This document shows positions 29,017 through 36,743 of a DNA stretch of 64,000 bases, piece after piece (the stretch's first letter is position 1; the number at the start of each line of letters is the position of its first letter). This DNA comes from Fictibacillus nanhaiensis (GTDB lineage Bacteria; Bacillota; Bacilli; Bacillales; Fictibacillaceae). Under the pieces are notes generated by a model. It made no database searches and had not been told where the DNA came from. It worked only from the letters and a program-made list of their open reading frames with translations. The stretch covers positions 992,001 to 1,056,000 of the forward strand of contig JAFHKR010000039.1 in assembly GCA_017052515.1 (NCBI GenBank). Direction: 5' to 3'. Made by a program: the position numbers and the translations under genes.

Positions 29017-29616
29017 TTAAATCAACTTCCTGTTTTTCAAATAGTTTAAGATGACCTCAACACTCTCGGTAACGCTTTGTTCGTTCGTATAAATGGTAAG
29101 AGCAGGTGATACCGGTTCTTCGTAAGGTGAATCAATTCCAGTAAAATCTGGAATCTCACCTTTTCGCGCTTTGTCGTACAATCCCTTTGGATCTCTTTTC
29201 TCACATTCTTCGATTGGACATGATACAAAGATTTCAATAAACTCTTCTTCTGAAACAATTGCCTTTGCCTTCTCTCGATCTTGTATAAATGGAGAGATAA
29301 ACGCTGTCAGCACAACCGTTCCATTATCAACAAACAGCTTAGAAACTTCTGAGATTCTGCGGATGTTTTCCGTTCTATCTTCATCTGAAAACGATAGGTC
29401 ACGGTTTAATCCATTTCGGATGTTGTCTCCATCCAGTACATAATTCCGGATGTTTCGATCGTAAAGTTCTTTTGCAAGTGCATTTGCAATGGTTGATTTT
29501 CCAGAACCAGAGAGACCGGTAAACCAAAGAACAAAACTGGAATGGTTATTTTGCTTTCTTCTGTCTTCTACTGTAATCGAGCTATCGTGCCAGATTATAT
29601 TGTGCGGTTTGCTCAT
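29017..29616 (-). CDS. cysC: Adenylyl-sulfate kinase
   Basis: A 199-residue APS kinase making PAPS from APS and [21 protein letters not shown] is the Walker A region, [10 protein letters not shown] and FISPFIQDR are the APS-binding and lid motifs, and [20 protein letters not shown] completes the signature. The start at 29616 (MSKPHNIIW) follows AAGGAG; the longer frame to 29646 is not needed. It overlaps the end of sat by 35 bp. If CysH is an APS reductase, PAPS made here may serve other uses or the pathway may be mixed. Confidence 0.95.
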   Translation of the reverse strand: MSKPHNIIWHDSSITVEDRRKQNNHSSFVLWFTGLSGSGKSTIANALAKELYDRNIRNYVLDGDNIRNGLNRDLSFSDEDRTENIRRISEVSKLFVDNGTVVLTAFISPFIQDREKAKAIVSEEEFIEIFVSCPIEECEKRDPKGLYDKARKGEIPDFTGIDSPYEEPVSPALTIYTNEQSVTESVEVILNYLKNRKLI

Positions 29617-30778
29617 TAGAATCTCCTTTTCGCTCTTTTTCTTCATGTTTTCTTAGCCCTTTTATTAAGACTTCTACTACTTCTTTACGGCTAAAAGTGC
29701 TAGGCGGCAAATCACCATTACGAAGCAGTTCTCGTACCTTTGTTCCAGATAAAATCACATGATCTACACTTGTGTGAGGACACGTTTTAGAAGAGGCCAT
29801 TGCTTCACATTTTTTACAGAAAAAACTGTGTTCAAAGAAAAGTGTCGTTATACCGATTTCATCTGCTGTAAACTGTGAAAAGATTTCTTGTGCTTCATAT
29901 GTCCCGTAATAATTACCGACGCCTGCATGATCACGGCCAACAATAAAATGTGTACAGCCATAATTTTTTCTAACGAGAGCGTGAAAAATGGCTTCACGCG
30001 GACCTGCATAGCGCATTGCGGCTGGAAAAACAGCTAGGAAGACACGGTCACTTGGATAATAGTTTTGTAAAAGAACATGGTAGCTCTCCATTCGAACATC
30101 AGCTGGTATATCATCTGATTTCGTTTCACCGACGAGCGGGTTTAAGAAGAGGCCATCCACCGTTTCAAGCGCTGTTTTTTGGATATATTCATGTGCACGG
30201 TGAACTGGATTTCTCGTTTGAAAGCCTACTACTGTTTTCCAGCCCATATCACGAAACGTCTTTCTCGTTTCACTAGGATCGAGATGATAGGCTTCGAATT
30301 CCTTTTTCAGGGGACGTTTAACGAGCGTGATGTCTCCGCCTACATACACAGAAGGACGATCCAGCAATTTCTTTACACCAGGATGATCGTTATCAGTCGT
30401 TTTGTAGACTTTCTCTGCTTCTATTTGCTTAATAGGAGTATAAATATCACTAACCTGCAGGATTCCGTAAGTATCTCCTTTGTACGTTAACCGAACTTCT
30501 TCACCCACGCTGAGTCCTTCAGCTGTTTCGCGATTCACCGGTAACGTGATTGGAAGGCTCCAAACCGTTCCATCACTTAGTCTGATGTCATGAACAACAG
30601 ATTGATAGTCTTCTTGATTTAAGAATCCTGTTAACGGGCTATATGCTCCTATAGCGATTAATTCAAGATCACTAAGTGCTGTCGCATCGAGAGTTATTTC
30701 TTTTTTTATGTGTTGATAAGGTGTCTCTGGCTGATAACGGTTGATTAATTTTCCTCCATGGGGCTGTATGGTACTCAT
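29582..30778 (-). CDS. sat: Sulfate adenylyltransferase (ATP sulfurylase)
   Basis: A 398-residue enzyme that makes APS from sulfate and [22 protein letters not shown] carries the QxRNP and HxxH active-site motifs, and [15 protein letters not shown] is the GRDHAG motif. It is slightly longer at the C-terminus than usual because the end reads into cysC. AGGAGG precedes the ATG, and cysH ends 27 bp upstream. It is the first enzymatic step of the operon. Confidence 0.96.
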   Translation of the reverse strand: MSTIQPHGGKLINRYQPETPYQHIKKEITLDATALSDLELIAIGAYSPLTGFLNQEDYQSVVHDIRLSDGTVWSLPITLPVNRETAEGLSVGEEVRLTYKGDTYGILQVSDIYTPIKQIEAEKVYKTTDNDHPGVKKLLDRPSVYVGGDITLVKRPLKKEFEAYHLDPSETRKTFRDMGWKTVVGFQTRNPVHRAHEYIQKTALETVDGLFLNPLVGETKSDDIPADVRMESYHVLLQNYYPSDRVFLAVFPAAMRYAGPREAIFHALVRKNYGCTHFIVGRDHAGVGNYYGTYEAQEIFSQFTADEIGITTLFFEHSFFCKKCEAMASSKTCPHTSVDHVILSGTKVRELLRNGDLPPSTFSRKEVVEVLIKGLRKHEEKERKGDSNEQTAQYNLAR

Positions 30779-30805
30779 TAAGTTTCTCTCCTCCTGAGAT
30801 TCTCT

Positions 30806-31519
30806 TTATTGGCTATCGCTTTGATGAAGGCCGCATTCTAGTTTTCCTAAACCAGACCAACGTCCAGAACGAAGGTCATCTGCGTTTAGTGCTGCTTGTG
30901 TACATGGCTCACAACCTATACTTGGATAGCCATTATCGTGAAGTTTGTTATACGGCAAATCATATTTGTGGGCGTAACGCCAAATGTCTTTCCAAGTCCA
31001 ATGAATAAGCGGACAAATTTTAATGCTTTTAAATCGCCCGTCCCGATTAACAAATTGCGTGTTTTGGCGGGTAGGTGATTGTTCACGGCGCAGTCCTGAA
31101 AGCCAGGCTGCTACTCCATTCAGTTCTTCTTCTAAAGGAATCACTTTTCGAATATTGCAGCATTGATTCGGATTTGATTTCCAAAGCTGTTCACCATACT
31201 TACTTGCCTGTTCTTCAAGAGATAAAGCCGGTGTTTTTAATTTGATACGAAGGGATGGATATCTTTTCTTCGCTGCTTCAATGACTTCATACGTTTCTTG
31301 AAAATGCAGATGCGTATCAAGAAAAACAATTTGAGCATCCGGTTTTACTTGATGAACAAGATCAACTAGGACGCTTCCTTCAAGTCCGAAGCTGCACGCA
31401 TAAACCAGATCATCTTCATACGTTTCATAAGCCCACTTCAAAACATGCAGTGCACCTTTTGTGGGGTTATCACTGTTAAAATCACGCGTTTTGTTGTCCC
31501 ATGTTTCGTACGTTAGCAA
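30806..31519 (-). CDS. cysH: Adenylyl-sulfate (APS/PAPS) reductase
   Basis: A 237-residue thioredoxin-dependent reductase producing sulfite. CCNIRK (Cys120-Cys121) and CEPC (Cys203, Cys206) give the CC...CxxC pattern that binds a [4Fe-4S] cluster, which marks enzymes able to use APS directly. Near the C-terminus LGKLECGLH holds the catalytic Cys. The start is TTG at 31519 with AAGGAGG upstream. A terminator-like hairpin at 31541-31592 separates it from yezD, so part of the transcripts may stop before this gene. Confidence 0.95.
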   Translation of the reverse strand: MLTYETWDNKTRDFNSDNPTKGALHVLKWAYETYEDDLVYACSFGLEGSVLVDLVHQVKPDAQIVFLDTHLHFQETYEVIEAAKKRYPSLRIKLKTPALSLEEQASKYGEQLWKSNPNQCCNIRKVIPLEEELNGVAAWLSGLRREQSPTRQNTQFVNRDGRFKSIKICPLIHWTWKDIWRYAHKYDLPYNKLHDNGYPSIGCEPCTQAALNADDLRSGRWSGLGKLECGLHQSDSQ

Positions 31520-31540
31520 TGTGTTACCTCCTTCTTGCCA

Positions 31541-31592
31541 TTAAAAAAGCGGCTTTAACGTTTTTAGGACTTTGCCCAATCGTTAAAACCGC
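31541..31592 (-). terminator. Terminator-like hairpin between yezD and cysH
   Basis: On the minus strand GCGGTTTTAACG pairs with CGTTAAAGCCGC, followed by TTTTTTAA. It lies 25 bp before the cysH ribosome binding site and could lower or control cysH expression relative to yezD. Confidence 0.75.
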
Positions 31593-31614
31593 CTCTAGTT
31601 TTCTAGTCAGCGAG

Positions 31615-31758
31615 CTATTTAATTCTGACCTTCTCGTTTTTTTCGAGTTGAATTACTTTTCCATCTTGTACGATTAATGTGATCGATCCAAATTTGATAC
31701 TGCTCAGCATTTGTTTAAGCTGAGGAAGAAAATCGTTTGCACTCTTTTCGTTCGCCAC
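31615..31758 (-). CDS. yezD: YezD family small protein (DUF2292)
   Basis: A 47-residue protein starting MANEKSANDFLPQLKQML and containing FGSITLIVQDGKVIQLEK, the YezD/DUF2292 pattern. GTG start with GGGAGG 7 bp upstream. In Bacillus subtilis yezD belongs to an S-box-controlled sulfur operon, which fits the S box upstream here. Its biochemical role is unknown; the short beta-hairpin suggests binding of RNA or a small partner, but this is speculation. It is the first gene of the cysH operon. Confidence 0.88.
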   Translation of the reverse strand: MANEKSANDFLPQLKQMLSSIKFGSITLIVQDGKVIQLEKNEKVRIK

Positions 31759-31847
31759 TCCACTGCCTCCCTTTCTAACATTCTATCTTTAAAAGGCTTT
31801 TTTCTAAAAATGTCGTTTGGTCATTTTTGTTTTGTCTTCATTGACAA

Positions 31848-31977
31848 GTTGATTGGAGCGCAAGATGCGAGACTCCTGGGGGATCAGCGGGACAGGTGAG
31901 ACACCTAAGGACACAAAGTGTCGAGGTGGCTCACCGCACGCCCCCCGGAAAGCGAGCATTCTGGAGCGGAAATCAAC
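31848..31977. repeat. Dispersed GC-rich repeat, full-length copy (130 bp)
   Basis: It has inverted ends GTTGATT/AATCAAC, contains GCGAGACTCCTGGGGG and CCCCCCGGAAAGCGAGC, and holds nested inverted repeats (GGTGAG/CTCACC, GGACAC/GTGTC). A second, internally deleted copy lies at 59238-59321. Similar elements are scattered between genes in many Bacillaceae. Here it sits in the leader between the S box terminator and yezD. Confidence 0.85.
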
Positions 31978-31989
31978 TACTCTCAAGAG

Positions 31990-32022
31990 CAACAAAAAAA
32001 CCTTCCCATTTCGGAAAGATAG
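31990..32022 (-). terminator. Intrinsic terminator, expression platform of the yezD-cysH S box
   Basis: On the minus strand CTTTCC pairs with GGAAGG (one wobble) followed by TTTTTTTG. It lies just after the aptamer. Confidence 0.75.
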
Positions 32023-32040
32023 TGGAGGTAAACGTATTAC

Positions 32041-32143
32041 CTTATCTTCCAAAATGTAAAAACATTCTGCTGGAGTTAGCACCTTACGATTGCAGGTTGC
32101 CGGGTTTCATCGGGCCAGATCCCTTCACCACTCTTGATAAGAG
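32041..32143 (-). promoter_or_regulatory. SAM-I riboswitch (S box) of the yezD-cysH operon
   Basis: On the minus strand the sequence reads CTCTTATCAAGAGTGGTGAAG, then GATCTGGCCCGATGAAACCC, GGCAACCTGC and AAGGTGCTAACTCC, the S-box core blocks, with P1 closing at GATAAGG. It should stop sulfate assimilation when SAM is high. Confidence 0.95.
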
Positions 32144-32234
32144 TTTAAATTTTATAAAATCATATCATATCTGAAATGGATATCAAGACCTATTTTTTCA
32201 TTTTTCTATTTTTACAAAAAATTTAAACAAACAG

Positions 32235-32264
32235 TTGACTTTTTATCTTTTAGGATCATATAGT
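32235..32264 (+). promoter_or_regulatory. Sigma-A promoter of the TSUP permease gene
   Basis: TTGACT (32235-32240) and TATAGT (32259-32264) with an 18-bp spacer. Transcription would start near 32271, giving a leader of about 85 nt. Confidence 0.7.
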
Positions 32265-32306
32265 ATTAACTAAAATTTAATCCGTATCGCTGATCGGTAA
32301 ACCGAA

Positions 32307-32338
32307 GGCTCTTAACATCACTTGTTAAGGGCCTTTTT
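32307..32338 (+). terminator. Attenuator-type terminator in the TSUP leader
   Basis: GGCTCTTAACA pairs with TGTTAAGGGCC (11 bp, one wobble), followed by TTTTT, only 5 bp before GAGGAGG. No gene on the plus strand ends upstream, so its only apparent role is control of the permease. A small hairpin TCGG-TAAA-CCGA (32294-32305) precedes it. No known aptamer is recognised. Confidence 0.8.
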
Positions 32339-32356
32339 ATTTTGAGGAGGAAGAAT

Positions 32357-33256
32357 ATGAAAAAGTTAATCGTATTGGCTCTAATTGGTCTTGTTGCACA
32401 GTTGATTGATGGTTCACTAGGTATGGCTTATGGCGTTACATCTACATCATTGCTCTTAGTAGCGGGAATTGCTCCTGCAGCTGCATCTGCATCAGTACAT
32501 CTTGCTGAAGTCGTAACCACTGCGGCATCCGGCGCTTCTCATATTAAGTTCGGAAACGTTGACCGGCAAGTCGTTCTTCGTCTAATCCTCCCCGGCTCTA
32601 TAGGAGCTTTTGTAGGTGCTTGTTTTTTAAGTAACCTGCCTGGAGATGTTGTTAAACCATATATCTCTATCTTTTTAATTATCCTTGGGATTTATATCTT
32701 ATATCGTTTTTTGTTCAAACTTGGAGAGAAGAAACAAACAGCGAATGGTAAACCTTTTACAAAGAAACAACTTATTCCACTTGGATTATTAGCAGGTTTT
32801 TTAGATGCTACAGGTGGTGGAGGCTGGGGCCCAGTCACTACTCCGGTCCTAATGGCAAAACAAGATCTAACAACCAGAAAAGTGATCGGTTCTGTCGATA
32901 CGAGCGAATTTGCAGTAGCTGTTTCTGCTTCACTCGGTTTCTTTATCGCCCTTGGTTGGGAACAAGTTGAATGGCTTTGGGTCGGAGCTTTAATGATTGG
33001 AGGAGTGATTGCGGCTCCCATTGCCGCGTGGCTTGTCCGTCTTATACCCTCACACATACTAGGGGTCTTAGTCGGAGGGCTCATCATTATTACCAACACA
33101 AGAACGCTTCTTCACACTCTTGGAGTGCCACATAACATGTTGTTCTCGATCTACTTTGTACTTGCTGCTTTTTGGGCGGTTGGAGTTATCTATGCGGTCA
33201 AAATCAATCCTGAAAATAAAAATCCGAAATTTTTAAAAAATTCTGTTGACTATTGA
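32357..33256 (+). CDS. TSUP (TauE/SafE) family permease, probable sulfate or sulfur anion transporter
   Basis: A 299-residue polytopic membrane protein of the TauE/SafE (TSUP) family with the repeated motif GGGWGPVTTPVLM in the second half and SLGMAYGVTSTSLLL in the first. The start at 32357 follows GAGGAGG. It is divergent from the sulfate assimilation operon, which lacks the CysP permease found at that place in Bacillus subtilis, so sulfate uptake is the best guess; export of sulfite is the family's other common role. Expression seems to pass through an attenuator in its leader. metY follows behind its own promoter. Confidence 0.88.
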   Translation: MKKLIVLALIGLVAQLIDGSLGMAYGVTSTSLLLVAGIAPAAASASVHLAEVVTTAASGASHIKFGNVDRQVVLRLILPGSIGAFVGACFLSNLPGDVVKPYISIFLIILGIYILYRFLFKLGEKKQTANGKPFTKKQLIPLGLLAGFLDATGGGGWGPVTTPVLMAKQDLTTRKVIGSVDTSEFAVAVSASLGFFIALGWEQVEWLWVGALMIGGVIAAPIAAWLVRLIPSHILGVLVGGLIIITNTRTLLHTLGVPHNMLFSIYFVLAAFWAVGVIYAVKINPENKNPKFLKNSVDY

Positions 33257-33274
33257 TTATGAGCTATGTATTAT
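33246..33274 (+). promoter_or_regulatory. Sigma-A promoter of the metY S-box transcript
   Basis: TTGACT (33246-33251) and TATTAT (33269-33274) with a 17-bp spacer. The -35 overlaps the last codons of the TSUP gene. Confidence 0.7.
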
Positions 33275-33293
33275 AAATCTTAATTCAATATTC

Positions 33294-33401
33294 AAATCTT
33301 CTTATCCAGAGAGGCTGAGGGACTGACCCTATGAAGCCCGGCAACCAGCGGAAACGCATGGTGCTAATTTCAGCAGAACAATCATTGTTCTGAAAGATGA
33401 G
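33294..33401 (+). promoter_or_regulatory. SAM-I riboswitch (S box) of metY
   Basis: CTTATCCAGAGAGGCTGAGG, then GACTGACCCTATGAAGCCCG, GCAACCAGCG and ATGGTGCTAATTTC match the S-box core. P1 is formed by TCTTCTTATC with the GAAAGATGAGA strand near 33391-33401. Confidence 0.95.
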
Positions 33402-33425
33402 ACTTCGATCGGGTGAAATCATCGG

Positions 33426-33456
33426 GACCTCTTCTTTTGGAAGAGGTCTTTTTTTC
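33426..33456 (+). terminator. Intrinsic terminator of the metY S box
   Basis: GACCTCTTC pairs with GAAGAGGTC around TTTTG, followed by TTTTTTTC. It lies between the aptamer and the gene. Confidence 0.93.
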
Positions 33457-33520
33457 TGGGATAAGTTGAAACTGAATGAGATTGAATATAAAAATATTAA
33501 CGTTGAGGAGAGATTTCAAA

Positions 33521-34834
33521 ATGACTGATCAAAATTCAAAAAGACAGTACGGGTTTGAAACGATTTCATTACACGAGGGTCAAAAAGTAGATCCTACTAC
33601 AGGAGCTCGCGCTGTTCCGATCTACCAGACCACTTCTTATCAGTTCAATTCAACAGAGCACGCAGCAAACTTATTTGCCCTAAAAGAATTCGGTAACATC
33701 TACACACGTTTGATGAACCCGACGCAAGACGCTTTTGAGCAGACTATCGCAAAGCTTGAAGGCGGTGTTGGAGCACTTGCTCTTGCTTCCGGTCAGGCTG
33801 CGATTACGAATGCCATATTTAATATTGCAGGCTCTGGTGATGAAATCGTTGCTTCTACCTCTCTGTATGGTGGAACGTATAATCTGTTCTCTGTCACTCT
33901 CCCTAAGCTCGGTATTCATACACAATTCGCTGAGATTGATAACCTTCAATCGTTTAAAGATGCTATAACTGAAAAAACAAAAGCCGTTTACATCGAGACC
34001 ATCGGCAATCCAAAAATCGATGTTGCAGATATTCAAGCCATTGCTGATATCGCACATGACGCAGGGGTTCCTCTTATAGTGGATAATACGTTGGCAACTC
34101 CTTACCTTTGTCGTCCGATCGAGCATGGAGCAGATATCGTCGTCCACTCTGCAACAAAATTCATCGGAGGACATGGCACTTCAGTCGGTGGAGTAATCAT
34201 TGATTCTGGAAAATTTGATTGGAGCAATGGTAAATTTCCAGGTTTAACTGAACCAGACCCAAGTTATAAAGGTATTGTGTATACGGATGCATTTGGTCCC
34301 CTTGCTTATATATTAAAAGCACGTGTTCAGCTGCTTCGAGATCTAGGGTCCTCCATCGCACCTTTCAACTCATTTTTATTTATTCAAGGACTAGAAACAC
34401 TTGCACTACGAATAGAACGTCATGTTGAAAACACCGTAAAAATTGCGAAATTCTTACAGGATCACCCTTCTGTTGATTGGGTAAATTACGCCGGACTTCC
34501 AAGCAGCCCTTATTATGAGCTTGCTCAAAAATACTTGCCTAAAGGAGCGGGAGCCATTTTAACATTCGGTGTTAAGGGTGGTGTTGAAGAAGGCAAAAAG
34601 TTAATCGAAAATGTGAGTATCTTCTCCCACCTCGCAAATGTTGGAGACTCAAAATCATTGATCATCCATCCAGCCAGCACGACCCATCAACAACTATCAG
34701 AAGAAGAACAAAGAAAATCTGGCGTGAGTCCAGAATTAATTCGTCTCTCAATCGGTATTGAAACCGTAGACGATCTTATCTATGATTTAGATCACGCATT
34801 AAAAGCAATCTCTCTTTCTCCTACAGGATTGTAA
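33521..34834 (+). CDS. metY: O-acetylhomoserine sulfhydrylase
   Basis: A 437-residue PLP enzyme of the Cys/Met metabolism family that makes homocysteine from O-acetylhomoserine and sulfide. [16 protein letters not shown] holds the PLP-binding Lys, and [18 protein letters not shown] is the usual C-terminal signature. The start at 33521 ([14 protein letters not shown]) follows GAGGAGA; the frame from 33476 has no ribosome binding site. It uses the sulfide produced by the cysH operon, and its homocysteine feeds YitJ-MetH. All three units carry S boxes, so the route is jointly SAM-controlled. Confidence 0.94.
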   Translation: MTDQNSKRQYGFETISLHEGQKVDPTTGARAVPIYQTTSYQFNSTEHAANLFALKEFGNIYTRLMNPTQDAFEQTIAKLEGGVGALALASGQAAITNAIFNIAGSGDEIVASTSLYGGTYNLFSVTLPKLGIHTQFAEIDNLQSFKDAITEKTKAVYIETIGNPKIDVADIQAIADIAHDAGVPLIVDNTLATPYLCRPIEHGADIVVHSATKFIGGHGTSVGGVIIDSGKFDWSNGKFPGLTEPDPSYKGIVYTDAFGPLAYILKARVQLLRDLGSSIAPFNSFLFIQGLETLALRIERHVENTVKIAKFLQDHPSVDWVNYAGLPSSPYYELAQKYLPKGAGAILTFGVKGGVEEGKKLIENVSIFSHLANVGDSKSLIIHPASTTHQQLSEEEQRKSGVSPELIRLSIGIETVDDLIYDLDHALKAISLSPTGL

Positions 34835-34847
34835 AATATACACGTAG

Positions 34848-34881
34848 GCTGTTCAAAGAATTTCTTTGAACAGCTTTTTTG
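34848..34881 (+). terminator. Intrinsic terminator of metY
   Basis: GCTGTTCAAAG pairs with CTTTGAACAGC, followed by TTTTTTG. Confidence 0.93.
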
Positions 34882-35032
34882 TTGCAAGGACATTTCTTCT
34901 GTTTACAGCGAGCATCTAAAAGGGATACCAACTACTCTTAAAAGCATTAATTGAAACGAAAAATTGCTTTGTAATAAATCAGTTTCTACTTACAAATACT
35001 AAAGGTATTAAATTTTAGAATGAGGGCTCATA

Positions 35033-35821
35033 ATGTTTACCACTATAAGAGTGATTGTTTTGATGTTCTTATGTCATATTCTTTTTCTCACGCCTAAAGT
35101 AGATGCAGGTGTTGTAAATCGTTTCGAAGTTGAGAAATATGGAGATGTGATCTGGGAAGTCCCTTCAAAGAAGAAACAAGTTGCCATCACTTTTGACGAT
35201 GGACCAGACCCCGTATATACTTCCCAGATCCTAGATGTTCTTAAAAAGGAAGGCGTTCATGCTACATTCTTTCTTATTGGAAGACGGGTTGAAAAGTACC
35301 CAGAGATTGTTAAAAGAGAACTAAAAGAAGGACATGAAATTGGCAACCATACGTATAATCATCCAAGTTTCCACACAATTTCAAGGCATAAAGTAGTAGT
35401 GGAAACAAGAAAGACAGAGCATCTTCTAGATCCTGGTCATCATTCAGATTACATAAAATTGTTTCGACCTCCAGGTGGGACGGTTACAGAGAACAGTTTA
35501 AAAGTCTTGAAAAAAGAGGGATATAAGGTTATCCTCTGGTCCTGGCATCAAGATCCACGTGATTGGACTAATCCAGGATCTGAAAGGATCGCTAGACATA
35601 TCCTAACAAATTTGAAAAACGGAGATATTATTCTTTTGCATGATTCTGGAGGTAACCGAAGTCAAACCGTTGCTGCATTAAAGATCATCCTTCCTAGATT
35701 AAAAGAAATGGGTTATGAAATCGTAACAGTTGATGAACTATTAAAAATGCACCCCCGATACAATGAGTTTCATGGTACTGAAATGAAGAAGAAAGAAGAA
35801 GTACCATCATTAATTGAATAA
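35033..35821 (+). CDS. Secreted polysaccharide deacetylase (NodB domain)
   Basis: A 262-residue precursor with a signal peptide (residues 1 to about 25) and a carbohydrate esterase family 4 domain. The five NodB motifs are visible: TFDDGPDP, HTYNHP, RPPGG, WSWHQDPRDW and ILLHDSGG. The family removes acetyl groups from peptidoglycan or chitin-like sugars outside the membrane. Length and layout are close to the PdaB/YlxY-type sporulation or wall enzymes, but which one cannot be decided. AGGGCTC is a weak ribosome binding site. The C-terminal ~20 residues are charged and lie outside the domain. Confidence 0.92.
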   Translation: MFTTIRVIVLMFLCHILFLTPKVDAGVVNRFEVEKYGDVIWEVPSKKKQVAITFDDGPDPVYTSQILDVLKKEGVHATFFLIGRRVEKYPEIVKRELKEGHEIGNHTYNHPSFHTISRHKVVVETRKTEHLLDPGHHSDYIKLFRPPGGTVTENSLKVLKKEGYKVILWSWHQDPRDWTNPGSERIARHILTNLKNGDIILLHDSGGNRSQTVAALKIILPRLKEMGYEIVTVDELLKMHPRYNEFHGTEMKKKEEVPSLIE

Positions 35822-35827
35822 GTAATG

Positions 35828-35862
35828 AAAAGAACAATTTATTAAATGAATTGTTCTTTTCT
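35828..35862. terminator. Intrinsic terminator after the deacetylase gene
   Basis: AAAAGAACAATT and AATTGTTCTTTT form a stem followed by a T-rich stretch CTATTTT. Confidence 0.82.
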
Positions 35863-35926
35863 ATTTTAATAATTTCGCTCCTCCCTTTTATCAAACGCTT
35901 GGCAACTATTCGTTTTTAACGATAAA

Positions 35927-35979
35927 TAAAAGCGCTTGCATTTTATAATCACTGTACTATAATACTTGTATACAAGTAT
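35927..35979 (+). promoter_or_regulatory. gnt promoter with GntR operator and cre-like site
   Basis: TTGCAT (35936-35941) and TATAAT (35958-35963) with a 16-bp spacer form the promoter. ATACTTGTATACAAGTAT at 35962-35979 is a perfect 18-bp palindrome that matches the known gluconate-responsive GntR operator of Bacillus. TAAAAGCGCTTGCA at 35927-35940 resembles a CcpA cre site with about two mismatches and overlaps the -35. Induction by gluconate and catabolite repression are inferred. Confidence 0.85.
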
Positions 35980-36007
35980 ACTCGTTCTACAAAAGGAGGT
36001 TATTACG

Positions 36008-36739
36008 TTGAACGATACTAATGATTTTCTTTATCCTGAAAAGTGGCTTTCAAAAGCTTCAACTGGAGAACGTGTCGCATGTGAGTTGAGAATGAGGATT
36101 ATTTCTGGACTAATTGAAAGCGGTACCACTCTGTCTGAAAATAAATTAGCTGCTGAATATCATGTAAGCCGCTCTCCTATAAGGGAGGCACTTAAGGTTC
36201 TATCAAATGAAAACCTAATCCGGTTAGAGCGTATGGGTGCAGTTGTGGTCGGATTAACAGAAAAAGAAATAGAAGAAATTTATGATGTTCGACTACTTAT
36301 TGAGACATTTGTGTTTGAACGACTTGTTAAAAACGACACGACTCAAGTGGTGAGAGAACTCACAAAAATTTTAGAGATGATGCAGATCGCAATTAAGTAC
36401 AAAGACGCTGACGAGTTTGCTCTTCAAGATGTCTTGTTTCATGAAACAATCATTCGTTCAATTGATCATTCTTACATCACGATGATTTGGAACAATACAA
36501 AACCTGTTATGGAAAGCTTCATCTTATTATCGATGCGCATGCATTTTAACGAAAAATACGATGACCTTTCTCGAATCATGAAGAACCATGAACTCTACAT
36601 TGATGCGATCTCTTCTAAAAATAGAGAGATCATGATTCAATCGCTTCATCAAAATTTTGATGATGTTCAAGGAAAAGTAGATGATTTATGGATGTCACAA
36701 CAAATGCTATCAAAAGCACGGGAGCAAGAAAAGGAGTAG
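36008..36739 (+). CDS. gntR: Gluconate operon repressor, GntR family
   Basis: A 243-residue regulator with an N-terminal winged helix (YHVSRSPIREALKVLS) and an FCD effector domain with metal-binding His residues (LFHETIIRSIDHSYI). Length and sequence (WLSKASTGERVA near the start, LYPEKWL) closely match Bacillus subtilis GntR. The start is TTG at 36008 with AAAGGAGG upstream; the ORF from 35966 begins inside the operator. It would bind the palindrome at 35962-35979 and release it with gluconate. gntK follows 4 bp later. Confidence 0.95.
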   Translation: MNDTNDFLYPEKWLSKASTGERVACELRMRIISGLIESGTTLSENKLAAEYHVSRSPIREALKVLSNENLIRLERMGAVVVGLTEKEIEEIYDVRLLIETFVFERLVKNDTTQVVRELTKILEMMQIAIKYKDADEFALQDVLFHETIIRSIDHSYITMIWNNTKPVMESFILLSMRMHFNEKYDDLSRIMKNHELYIDAISSKNREIMIQSLHQNFDDVQGKVDDLWMSQQMLSKAREQEKE

Positions 36740-36743
36740 ATCA

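Noticed and set aside
31804-32174. Several overlapping short frames on both strands upstream of yezD
   Set aside because: They fall in the dispersed repeat and the S box, whose RNA or repeat structure explains the sequence.
32265-32340. TSUP leader considered as a fourth S box
   Set aside because: None of the S-box core blocks (CTTATCnAGAG, GATGAAACC, GTGCTAATTCC) is present and the leader is too short.
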